A stretch of DNA of 64,000 nucleotides from an uncultured Desulfovibrio sp. (lineage in GTDB: Bacteria; Desulfobacterota; Desulfovibrionia; Desulfovibrionales; Desulfovibrionaceae), in contig CAJUMQ010000008.1 of assembly GCA_910587035.1 (NCBI GenBank), positions 1-64,000 of the forward strand, in the 5' to 3' direction. The position numbers were made by a program, and so were the translations under genes. Numbering within the stretch: position 1 is the first letter of the stretch; the number at the start of each line of letters is the position of its first letter. The notes under the pieces were generated by a model. The model searched no databases, had not been told where the DNA came from, and saw only the letters and a program-made list of their open reading frames with translations. Of the stretch, positions 8,591 to 16,235 are shown one piece after another.

Positions 8591-9895
8591 ATGAAGATTG
8601 ACATGCCATATGGCAGGACGAAGATGGTGCTGGACATTCCCGATGAGCAGGTCATCGCTGTTGTCAAGGCCAACAATGTTGATTTGCCCACAATGACATC
8701 GGCTGAGGCCGTGCGCGAGGGCCTGAAACATCCTGTTGCTTCCCCGCCCCTGAAAGATATCGTCAAGGCTGGTGAAAAAGTGTGCGTGGTGGTGCCGGAT
8801 ATAACCCGCACCTGGCAGTCGCCGCAAATTTCCGTGCCCATTGTCCTGGACGAGCTTGAGGCGTGCGGCATAAAGCCGGAGGATATCACCATTCTTTGCG
8901 CCTGCGGAACACATGCCGCCATGACACCGGAGGCGCATGAACAGCTGCTGGGCCAGGAAACGGTAAAAAAATACAGGGTTGTCGACCACCAGTGCCGCGA
9001 AAAGGAGCAGATGCGCCATGTGGGCGTGACCAGCAGGGGCACATCTGTTGACTTTAACCGCATAGCTGTTGAGGCGGACAGGATTATCTCGATTTGCGGC
9101 GTGGTGTATCATTTTATTGCCGGCTTTGGCGGCGGCGGCAAAATGATACTGCCGGGCATAGCCGCTTGGGACACCATTCAGCACAGCCACAAGCTGGCCC
9201 TTAATGAAGGTTTTGGCAGTGGCAGAAATCCGGAGGTTCGCAGCCGCAACATATCGGACAGCAATCCCTTTCATGCGGATATAGTGGAGGCTGCCTCCAT
9301 GCTGCCCCCGGATTTCACAGTCAATGTGGTTGTGGATGACGACTATAACATTCGCAAGGCCTTTACCGGCAACTGGAAGGAGGCGCATCTGGAGGCCTGC
9401 CGCCTGATGGATGCCATGGATGGGGTGGCCATACCGCGCAAGGCTCCCCTTGTCATAGCCAGCGCCGGCGGGATGCCAAAGGATATAAACTATTTCCAGG
9501 GCATAAAACTGATGAGCAATGCCCTGGCCGCCCTTGAGCCGGGCGGCACCATGATCCTGCTGCTGGAATGCCCCCAGGGCATGGGCAATGCCAATTGCGA
9601 GCGGATAATAAAGAATCATACAGATCTGGTCTCGCGTGAAAAATCCCTGCGCGAGGACTTTTCCATTGGAGCCTATGCGGCCTATTTCAGCGTGGAAACC
9701 GCCCAGAACCACAATGTCATCCTGGTGACAGACATGCCGCCAGAGGAGTTTGCCAATACGCACATCAAGGTTGTGCGCAGTCTGGAGGAGGCGCTCAGCG
9801 TGGCCGCCAAGCTTAATGGCGGCAAAAGCGATCTGCCCTGTGTGGTCATGCCCCATGGCGCCACCACGCTGCCCATTGTGGAGGGGGAGGCCTAG
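8591..9895 (+). CDS. larA: nickel-pincer-dependent lactate racemase LarA
   Basis: A 434-residue LarA-family enzyme that interconverts D- and L-lactate (or a related 2-hydroxyacid) with the nickel-pincer cofactor. His108, His174, Lys184 and His200, numbered from this start, fall exactly where the Lactobacillus plantarum LarA cofactor and catalytic residues are: Lys184 in GFGGGGKMILPG binds the cofactor and His200 ligates nickel. It also has the DITRTWQSP segment. No larB, larC or larE is in the window, so the cofactor genes must lie elsewhere. Lactate is a main electron donor of sulfate reducers, which fits; other LarA homologues act on other hydroxyacids. Confidence 0.88.
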   Translation: MKIDMPYGRTKMVLDIPDEQVIAVVKANNVDLPTMTSAEAVREGLKHPVASPPLKDIVKAGEKVCVVVPDITRTWQSPQISVPIVLDELEACGIKPEDITILCACGTHAAMTPEAHEQLLGQETVKKYRVVDHQCREKEQMRHVGVTSRGTSVDFNRIAVEADRIISICGVVYHFIAGFGGGGKMILPGIAAWDTIQHSHKLALNEGFGSGRNPEVRSRNISDSNPFHADIVEAASMLPPDFTVNVVVDDDYNIRKAFTGNWKEAHLEACRLMDAMDGVAIPRKAPLVIASAGGMPKDINYFQGIKLMSNALAALEPGGTMILLLECPQGMGNANCERIIKNHTDLVSREKSLREDFSIGAYAAYFSVETAQNHNVILVTDMPPEEFANTHIKVVRSLEEALSVAAKLNGGKSDLPCVVMPHGATTLPIVEGEA

Positions 9896-9989
9896 GTCAG
9901 CAAGCCCACATTAAATAATGGATCGGCTTTAATTTTCATCAGCGGGGGGCTTGCCAAGCATCGCAAAATCGTTTACAAGATTACCTGTC

Positions 9990-10076
9990 GCCGAAGTGGT
10001 GGAATTGGTAGACGCGCCAGGTTCAGGACCTGGTTTCCGCAAGGAAGTGGGAGTTCGAGTCTCCCCTTCGGCACCA
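9990..10076 (+). tRNA. tRNA-Leu (CAG)
   Basis: A class II tRNA of 87 bases: acceptor GCCGAAG pairs with CTTCGGC, the anticodon stem CCAGG/CCTGG closes a loop TTCAGGA with anticodon CAG, there is a long variable arm, and the T-loop is GTTCGAGTC. CCA is encoded at 10074-10076. It borders an accessory patch; tRNA-Leu genes are common integration sites, but I found no second copy of its 3' end in the window. Confidence 0.96.
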
Positions 10077-10099
10077 TTCAACAATCCGCAAGAGTTCGT

Positions 10100-10134
10100 A
10101 AAAGTCCGCAAAGCCTTGAGCCAAGCGGACTTTT
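10100..10134 (+). terminator. tRNA-Leu terminator
   Basis: A 10-bp perfect stem (AAAAGTCCGC at 10100-10109, GCGGACTTTT at 10125-10134) with a 15-base loop, 24 bases past the tRNA. The 3' arm ends in T4. Bases 10135-10300 hold no gene that I can see. Confidence 0.7.
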
Positions 10135-10300
10135 CCATTTTTAGCACTCCGTACCATTCCGCTTGTTTCCGTTGCAATCCGCTGCTTGAAATTCCAAACA
10201 ATGAATCAGGAATTTCGCGAAAAATCGCCATTTTTGGCTTCAAATTTTCCTGATTTTTCACAATAATTTCCCGTTTTTCCCTCAAAATTTTCACTTCCAC

Positions 10301-10342
10301 TTGACGCAAAAGCCTTAAGTATATATTTTTTTCATATACTTA
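10301..10342 (+). promoter_or_regulatory. vapBC promoter with operator palindrome
   Basis: TTGACG at 10301-10306 is followed by a TATATT/TATTTT-like -10 box near 10322-10329. Over it lies a 9-bp inverted repeat, TAAGTATAT (10316-10324) and ATATACTTA (10334-10342). Toxin-antitoxin operons are usually repressed by the antitoxin binding such a palindrome; that role is inferred. Confidence 0.55.
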
Positions 10343-10351
10343 GGGGGCGCC

Positions 10352-10579
10352 ATGCAGACAGCAAAAATCTTTATGAACGGCCAAAGCCAGGCTATCCGGC
10401 TTCCCAAGGAATTTCGTTTTGAAGGGAATCAGGTATACATCAGGCGGATAGGCAAAGCCGTCATCCTCCAGCCACAGGCAGATTCGTGGGATACACTTTT
10501 CAGCGCGTTGGATCAGTTTTCGCCTGACTTCATGGAGCATAGGGAGCAACCGCCAGTTCAGGAACGGGAAGATTTATGA
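10352..10579 (+). CDS. vapB: VapB-type antitoxin (AbrB/SpoVT fold)
   Basis: A 75-residue antitoxin. The N-terminal swapped-hairpin DNA-binding domain is seen as AKIFMNGQSQAIRLPKEFRFEG...V.IRRIGKAVILQP, and the acidic C-terminal tail (QFSPDFMEHREQPPVQEREDL) should wrap the toxin. AGGGGG lies 4-9 bases before the ATG. It overlaps vapC by ATGA. It is expected to neutralise VapC and repress its own promoter. Confidence 0.88.
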   Translation: MQTAKIFMNGQSQAIRLPKEFRFEGNQVYIRRIGKAVILQPQADSWDTLFSALDQFSPDFMEHREQPPVQEREDL

Positions 10580-10977
10580 TGAAGATATTGCTGGATACCA
10601 ATATCTGCATTTATCTCATCAAAAACAAGTCACCGAAAGTGCGAGAGAAATTTTATCAATATCAGGTTGGCGACATCGGAATTTCCACCATAACCATCGC
10701 CGAGCTGGAATTTGGTGTCAGGAAAAGCGCGGCAGTAGCTCGCAACCAGAAGGCTTTGGAGGCATTTTTAATCCCGCTGGAGTTTCTCGACTTTGACCAT
10801 AAAGCTGCTATCGCCTATGGAGAAATACGCTCTTTTCTGGAAAGAGAAGGGACACCCATTGGCAGTATGGACATGTTGATTGCTGCGCAGGCCATAGCTC
10901 ATGATTTGATGCTGGTCACGCACAATCTGCGTGAATTTAGGCGTGTGCCAAATTTGCGCTGTGAAACCTGGGTATGA
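10576..10977 (+). CDS. vapC: VapC-type PIN-domain toxin
   Basis: A 133-residue PIN-domain ribonuclease. The acidic residues of the magnesium site are visible: Asp7 in LLDTN, Glu43 in the TIAELEFG segment, Asp near residue 95 in SMDMLIAAQA and the closing THNLREF. VapC toxins cleave tRNA or rRNA when VapB is degraded. The start could be ATG 10576 or ATG 10579. A weak hairpin (CGGTTC 10993-10998, GAACCG 11007-11012) follows and may end the transcript. The pair sits between a tRNA gene and a gene fragment, a typical place for an acquired module. Confidence 0.88.
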   Translation: MMKILLDTNICIYLIKNKSPKVREKFYQYQVGDIGISTITIAELEFGVRKSAAVARNQKALEAFLIPLEFLDFDHKAAIAYGEIRSFLEREGTPIGSMDMLIAAQAIAHDLMLVTHNLREFRRVPNLRCETWV

Positions 10978-11099
10978 TAATAAGCGTAATTTCGGTTCCC
11001 TAATGAGAACCGCACTATTTTGCCTTGACTTTTGGTGTGCCAAACTGGTAGGTCAAAGAGGGGAGACGAAATAAGCCCCCAACAAATTTTATATGTAAT

Positions 11100-11588
11100 T
11101 TCATATCCCTGAGCCTCCATGTGGCCGGCGCGCCCCTGTCGCCGAGCATCAGCGGCGGCACGCTTCTGGCCGGGCTTTTTCTGGGCTGGCTGCGCAACAG
11201 GCATCCAACCTTTGGCCGCATTCCCTCTTCCGCCCTCTGGCTGTTCGACAAGCTGGGCCTGAACATGTTCATTGCCATCATTGGTCTCACATCCGGCTCA
11301 ACCTTTGTGCATGCGCTGAAAGAGGTTGGCATTGGCCTTTTTGTGACCGGCATCTGCTGCACGCTCATAGCCCTTACCATCAACATTTTCATCGCGCGCA
11401 AGCTGTTCCATTTTTCCGCCCCCGAGACCCTGGGCTGTGTTGCCGGAGCGCGCTGCGGCGTGGCCTCCATTGGCGCCATACAGGATGCCCTGGGCAGCAA
11501 TCTGCCGGCCATAGGCTACAGTGTGACCTATGCCGTGGCCAACCTGGTGCTGGTCTTTGCCAGCCTGCTGGTGCTTGCCTTTGCATAG
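11100..11588 (+). pseudogene. C-terminal fragment of an AspT/YidE-family antiporter
   Basis: About 155 residues match in pattern the last third of the aspartate:alanine exchanger family: SGGTLLAGLFLGWLRNRHPTFGRIP, GLNMFIAIIGLTSGSTFVHAL, a membrane helix, then GARCGVASIGAIQDALGS and a final helix. Full members have about 550 residues with two membrane halves and central TrkA-C domains, so two thirds is missing. The frame is open only back to a stop at 11049, and the only start is a GTG at 11121 without a ribosome site. The upstream part was probably removed when the VapBC region was formed. It is unlikely to work. Confidence 0.75.
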
Positions 11589-11605
11589 CGGGGGATGCTC
11601 GCCAG

Positions 11606-12493
11606 CTATGCCTCCCGCAAGGCGCTGACTATCCTGTCCACTTCCTGGGCTTCGTAGCTGGCATTGGCCTCGTATATGTCGCCGGCGACAAGCCGGACAT
11701 CAAAATTGAACAGGGCATAGGGAATATTTTTTCTGTCAAAGGCATATGGCAGGGTGGGGGCAAGCAGCTTGCGCCTGTTGAAGACAATGAATTTTCCATG
11801 AATGCTTCTGGCAAACAGGGCGGAAAAAAATTGCGAGCCGTCAAAACCGGCCACCATGCGGGATGTGCTTACCAGCTTTACCTGCTCGGCCAGCGGCAAT
11901 GTTTCCGGATGGACAATCCGGAATCCCTCCTGCCTGAGACTTTCCTCCAGCATCTCCTCATTGGTGATCTTGCCGCATTTCCCATCCGCAAGCTGGCTGC
12001 GCGACAGCCAGATTTTATCATCATTGTCAAATTGGGAAAAATCATAACAGGCAAGCGCCTTGATCTGCTCATCGGACAAATACAGGGGCTCGATGGAGCT
12101 TTGCGGGGAGGAATAGACCAGCCTCTCCACCCTGGTGGGATCTTTTATCAAAATCAGCTCGTTGTGGACGCCAATATTTCTGAAAAACATGTGCTGTGAT
12201 TTGAAGATCTTGTGATTGGGCGACAGAAAAAGCACAGGATAATTGTTGCATTTTCTGATGGTCGCCAGCCTGGATAATGATTCCCAGATGAAATGGCCAA
12301 AATGGCCAAAGAGACAGCCGCCATAGATAAAGGCGCCGCGCTCCGTTCTGGTGGGCTGCGCAAGATATTCCCCATTCATTCTGGATATGAACGAGTCCCT
12401 GATGAAATTTTTATCCGCGTCATATACGCCGCCGGCGCCAGAGTCCATTGAGCCAAGAAAAGGCATCACAAGAGCGTTTTTGATAATTTCCAT
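11606..12493 (-). CDS. glycosyltransferase family 61 (DUF563) protein
   Basis: A 295-residue cytoplasmic protein resembling DUF563/GT61 capsular polysaccharide biosynthesis enzymes: GGCLFGHFGHFIWESLSRL carries the family's early His-rich motif, and GFDGSQFFSALFARS sits where others have GxxGxxxxN near the C terminus. It would transfer a sugar to a surface glycan; donor and acceptor are unknown. I chose ATG 12493 because AGGGA stands 7-11 bases upstream; an upstream ATG at 12529 lacks a site. It is divergent from the autotransporter gene and has no sugar-pathway neighbours, so the target could be that surface protein, which is a guess. Confidence 0.75.
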   Translation of the reverse strand: MEIIKNALVMPFLGSMDSGAGGVYDADKNFIRDSFISRMNGEYLAQPTRTERGAFIYGGCLFGHFGHFIWESLSRLATIRKCNNYPVLFLSPNHKIFKSQHMFFRNIGVHNELILIKDPTRVERLVYSSPQSSIEPLYLSDEQIKALACYDFSQFDNDDKIWLSRSQLADGKCGKITNEEMLEESLRQEGFRIVHPETLPLAEQVKLVSTSRMVAGFDGSQFFSALFARSIHGKFIVFNRRKLLAPTLPYAFDRKNIPYALFNFDVRLVAGDIYEANASYEAQEVDRIVSALREA

Positions 12494-12647
12494 TATTGTT
12501 CCCTGCGAGCGGTAATTTTGAAACTCCAAAATCTTCTGGTTATTTCCGTCTTTGCCCCATTTCTTTCATTTTTCCGGCATCCGCGCAAGCATGTCCGGCC
12601 ATGGCCATATTTTACGGCTGGAGTGACTGAAAAAACTTTATGGAATC

Positions 12648-12685
12648 TTGACATGCAGTATTAGCTATAATACCCAAATGGGTAT
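12648..12685 (+). promoter_or_regulatory. autotransporter promoter region with 16-bp palindrome
   Basis: TTGACA (12648-12653) and TATAAT (12666-12671) are both perfect hexamers but only 12 bases apart, so they cannot both serve one ordinary promoter. A palindrome with 7-bp arms, ATACCCA (12670-12676) and TGGGTAT (12679-12685), overlaps the TATAAT. It is a likely operator; ATACCC/GGGTAT arms are also known from CsoR/CstR-type repressor sites, but no such regulator is in the window. Confidence 0.5.
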
Positions 12686-12745
12686 CACAAAAATCGTTTT
12701 GGGGCGCTGACCGCGCTCATGGCAGCATTTTAAGGGAGGTTTGCG

Positions 12746-15700
12746 ATGCATTGTCCAAAATCCGGCCAGAGCTGCCCCGGCGGCATGGCCAAAATCGCCA
12801 GAAGATGCCTCCTCGCGCTGGGGGTGCTGGCTCTGGCCGCGCCGGCCTGCGCCGAGGACATCAGCGGCCAGGGGCCGCTTGTGGTTGGCTCCGGCCAGAC
12901 ACTGACCATTGACAAAAGCGTCTCCACCAGCTCCATCACCATAGAAAATGGCGGCCAGCTGATAGTGGCCCCGAAAACGGGCCTGGGACTGTATTCAGGC
13001 AATGGCCAGACCACCTTTGCCAATGCCGGAGAAATCAGGATCCAGGGTGATATGTATTTTAGCAGCGACGCCTCCCTTGCCGGCAATACCGGCTCCATTG
13101 TGCTGGAGAATACAGGCGGCGATGATATATATCGTGTGTATGTATTGCCGCAACAGTTCAATGAGCTGCTGGAGAAGGGCCAGGTTATCGCAGGCAGTGA
13201 AAATGCCACTGCCAGGAGCCTCTTTGCCCTGTCCGGCATGGAAACAGGGGAGCGGGTTGACCTCTACAATGACAATGGCGGTTTTAAGACTGCCACGGGA
13301 GCGGGCCGGCTGGATCTGAAAAAATGGGGCAGATTCCATACTGGCACAAATGACCTTTTTCTGCATGGCGATACCCTGCAGATAGGCTCCATGGGCTATG
13401 CGGATTTTCATGCTGGCGTGCTCAACAATGGCGATGATATTACGGATCAGTATATTTCGCAGATGCGCGGCGGATATGTGACACTGCTACCCTCAACAGA
13501 TGGCAGCCCTGTAACCCTCTCCGCCGGTGTTTTGCGAATTGGACGCGGTGTGGCTCCAGGCAGTGACCAAATCACCGAGCACTCCATTCTGAACATAGGC
13601 AGCTCCGCCACTGAGCCGGCCGATGCCAGCGGCTATGACGGCACCCTGCATATCAAGGGCGGCGCGCTGGTGCTTGGCGGCGGCGGCAATATTGAGGGTG
13701 GCGGCACAATCAATGGCAACATTGAAATTGGCGGCAATGACGAGGCAACCGACAGCGCCCTCATAGCCCGCATGGGCACATGGTCCCTCAATGGCGACCT
13801 TACCCTCAATCAGAGCGGCTATCTTGAAGTGGGCCAGACATACCATTCGGATAGTCTGGGCAGGGACACCCAGGCCGATCTCACCGTGGGCTCCTTTACC
13901 AACAATGGTGGCACCCAGAACATAGCAGCAGGCTCCTTTCATGTGCGCAATGGCAGCGACAACCATGGCAGCCAGAATTTTGCCAACAGCCGCTACAGTG
14001 TGGACGGCAATTCCAGCAATTCCGGCATCCAGACCTTTGCCGCCAGCACTTTCACTGTGGGCGGCAATCTGGAGAACAGCGGCAGCCAGATCCTGAGCGA
14101 CAGTACAGCGCAGATAGGCAGAAACCTGAGCAATACCGGCGCAATAACCATAACAGACAGCACGCTGACAGTGGGCGGTCGCACCACAGGCACAGCAGCG
14201 GCCAGATTTGAAATTACAGGCACAAGCACGGTCAAATTGCCACAGATCAGGCTGGGTGGCGGCCAGATAAACTTTGACCCGCCATTTGCCGCAGCCGGCG
14301 ACATGTCCAATGCCGCCATGGGCGGTCTCACCTTTGCCTCCAGCAGCATTGACGCCAGGGTGAATGTGGGCCGCAACAGCATGGTGACCATAGGCAGCAC
14401 GGACCCGGAATGGCTGCGCGCGGAAGTGGGCGAATACCAGACCAGAAACAGCCTGCTCTGGGGCCGGGACATAACCACAGCCCTGGGCCTGCGCGCGCCC
14501 CAGACATTGGCGGCCAGTGGCGGCCTCAATGTTGACGGCTCCTGGACCAGCGGCGGCTCTGCAGCGGCAGCCAATACGGCCAGATTTGCCGATAAATCCC
14601 TGCTGGTGCTGGATGCCGCCGGCATTGGCGACGGCGTGGCCCTTTCCGGCAATGGCACGGGCGCCCTCAAGGTTGAATCCGGCGCCAGGCTGCTGGTGAC
14701 TGATGCCGCCATGGGCGATGAGATTCGCGTAACTTCCGGTTTCGCCTCCACAAGCATTGCGGAGGATGGCTGGAGCGCCAATGCGGCAACCTCAACGGAT
14801 TTGCAGTATGCCGAGGGTGAGCTGGTGGATGCCGCCAGGGGCGAGTACAGGGTGCGCATCACGGATGGCAAAAAGCCTGAGGAGGCCTTTCCGGCTCTTT
14901 CATCGGAGATGGCAGCAGTGGTGGCCACTGCCAGGAAGGACGGCCTCAATACCAGTTCGCCCAATGCCGGAACGCGCTTCATCTCCCGCGCGGTGGACAA
15001 CCGCTATCTTGGCGCCAATGACAGGATGCTGGCCGCCGCCACCATGGAGAGCGCGGCCCGCATAACTGTTGCCGGCGCCGTGCCGCAGATGGCCATGGCA
15101 GCCAATACCGCCGCCGGCGCGGCCATAACCCAGAGAACAGGTTTTGCGCAGCCCAATGGCATTCTTCGGGCTGTTGATCCCAATGGCGATCTTGTCACTG
15201 CCCAGAAGCGTTTTGCCAGGCAGTTCGCCCTGTGGATCATGCCCCTGTATCAGTCCACCAATGGTTTTGGCATGGAGGCCGGAAATTTTGACTATGATTT
15301 CAATGGCGCCCTGGGCGGCGTTGCCCTTGGCGGCGACTACACCCTGGACAACATGCTGCGCCTTGGTGTCGCCTTCAACATTGGCGGCGGTTATGCGCAG
15401 GGCTCGGGCGATCTCAACAGGACCATCAACAACATGAGCTTCTGGGGCGTTGGCGCCTATGCCGGCTGGATGCAGAACAACTTTGGCCTGACTGCCGATG
15501 TCAACTATACATCCACCTACAACAAACTGAAGCAGGAATTGCCCTGGCAGATGGACATGAAGGATCTCAAGGGCGATGTCACAGCCTGGGCGCTCAGCAC
15601 AGGCCTGAGGGCGGAGTACAAAATTGAGACGGATATGCTGGATATCATCCCTCATGCGGGATTCCGCTATACAAATCTCAATGTGGATTCCTATGACATC

Positions 15701-16060
15701 AAGAGCAATGGCACTGTCATCAATGGCGATTCATACACCCAGAATATCTGGACCTTCCCCGTTGGCGTGAGCTTCAGCAAGAAATACGCGCTGGCCAATG
15801 GCTGGACTGTAAAGCCCCTGCTGGATGTCAATGTGACGCCGGCCGCAGGTGATTTCAATGCCAAATCCACAGTGCGCTTTAATGGCATTGGCCAGGATGC
15901 GGAACTGGAAACAAAGATGATGGACTACATCACCTATGGAGGCACGGCAGGCATTGAGTTTGGCAATGACACCATCAGCCTGGGTGTGAACTACAATGGC
16001 CAGTTTGGCGCGGAATCCTCCGCCCATGGCGTATTTGGCACCCTGCGGGTGGAATTTTAG
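12746..16060 (+). CDS. autotransporter (type Va secretion) surface protein
   Basis: A 1104-residue protein with a signal peptide (basic region then LLALGVLALAAPACA, cleaved near residue 36), a long Gly/Ser/Asn-rich passenger and a C-terminal autotransporter beta-barrel of about 265 residues ending in LRVEF, whose last Phe is the outer-membrane assembly signal. The passenger from about residue 385 to 480 repeats a motif of the type FTNNGGTQ / NLENSGSQ / NLSNTGAI, expected to build beta-helix rungs. GGGAGG lies about 7-12 bases before the ATG. The passenger has no enzymatic motif I can see; adhesion or biofilm roles are likely for the class. It is monocistronic, followed by a hairpin. Confidence 0.9.
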   Translation: MHCPKSGQSCPGGMAKIARRCLLALGVLALAAPACAEDISGQGPLVVGSGQTLTIDKSVSTSSITIENGGQLIVAPKTGLGLYSGNGQTTFANAGEIRIQGDMYFSSDASLAGNTGSIVLENTGGDDIYRVYVLPQQFNELLEKGQVIAGSENATARSLFALSGMETGERVDLYNDNGGFKTATGAGRLDLKKWGRFHTGTNDLFLHGDTLQIGSMGYADFHAGVLNNGDDITDQYISQMRGGYVTLLPSTDGSPVTLSAGVLRIGRGVAPGSDQITEHSILNIGSSATEPADASGYDGTLHIKGGALVLGGGGNIEGGGTINGNIEIGGNDEATDSALIARMGTWSLNGDLTLNQSGYLEVGQTYHSDSLGRDTQADLTVGSFTNNGGTQNIAAGSFHVRNGSDNHGSQNFANSRYSVDGNSSNSGIQTFAASTFTVGGNLENSGSQILSDSTAQIGRNLSNTGAITITDSTLTVGGRTTGTAAARFEITGTSTVKLPQIRLGGGQINFDPPFAAAGDMSNAAMGGLTFASSSIDARVNVGRNSMVTIGSTDPEWLRAEVGEYQTRNSLLWGRDITTALGLRAPQTLAASGGLNVDGSWTSGGSAAAANTARFADKSLLVLDAAGIGDGVALSGNGTGALKVESGARLLVTDAAMGDEIRVTSGFASTSIAEDGWSANAATSTDLQYAEGELVDAARGEYRVRITDGKKPEEAFPALSSEMAAVVATARKDGLNTSSPNAGTRFISRAVDNRYLGANDRMLAAATMESAARITVAGAVPQMAMAANTAAGAAITQRTGFAQPNGILRAVDPNGDLVTAQKRFARQFALWIMPLYQSTNGFGMEAGNFDYDFNGALGGVALGGDYTLDNMLRLGVAFNIGGGYAQGSGDLNRTINNMSFWGVGAYAGWMQNNFGLTADVNYTSTYNKLKQELPWQMDMKDLKGDVTAWALSTGLRAEYKIETDMLDIIPHAGFRYTNLNVDSYDIKSNGTVINGDSYTQNIWTFPVGVSFSKKYALANGWTVKPLLDVNVTPAAGDFNAKSTVRFNGIGQDAELETKMMDYITYGGTAGIEFGNDTISLGVNYNGQFGAESSAHGVFGTLRVEF

Positions 16061-16093
16061 GGCGCGTTTCACATGCAAAGGTGAAACACGCCC
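16060..16093 (+). terminator. hairpin after the autotransporter gene
   Basis: A 13-bp stem with one mismatch (16060-16072 with 16081-16093, 8-base loop) begins in the autotransporter stop codon. There is no T tract, so it may protect the 3' end rather than act as an intrinsic terminator. Confidence 0.5.
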
Positions 16094-16235
16094 GCCATGG
16101 GGTTTGAAATTTAGGAACATTGCTGGCCATAATCGCCGCGCCTGTCGCAAGGGAGGCCGGTGATTATGGCCTTGTCGCGCAATCCGGCGGGAATGCGCAA
16201 AAGGCCTTATCGTGAAAACATGTAGGGGGGATTGC

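Noticed and set aside
8561..9856. 431-codon minus-strand open frame opposite larA
   Set aside because: larA on the other strand has all catalytic residues; this frame has no family features.
9951..10253. Open frame reading VAEVVELVDAPGSGPGFRKEVGVRVSPSAP
   Set aside because: This is the translated tRNA-Leu gene, a well-known false protein pattern.
11040..11070. GGGGAGAC stretch resembling the tRNA-Leu T-arm in inverted orientation, as a possible attachment site
   Set aside because: The match is about 9 bases, inverted and interrupted; too short to call an attachment site.
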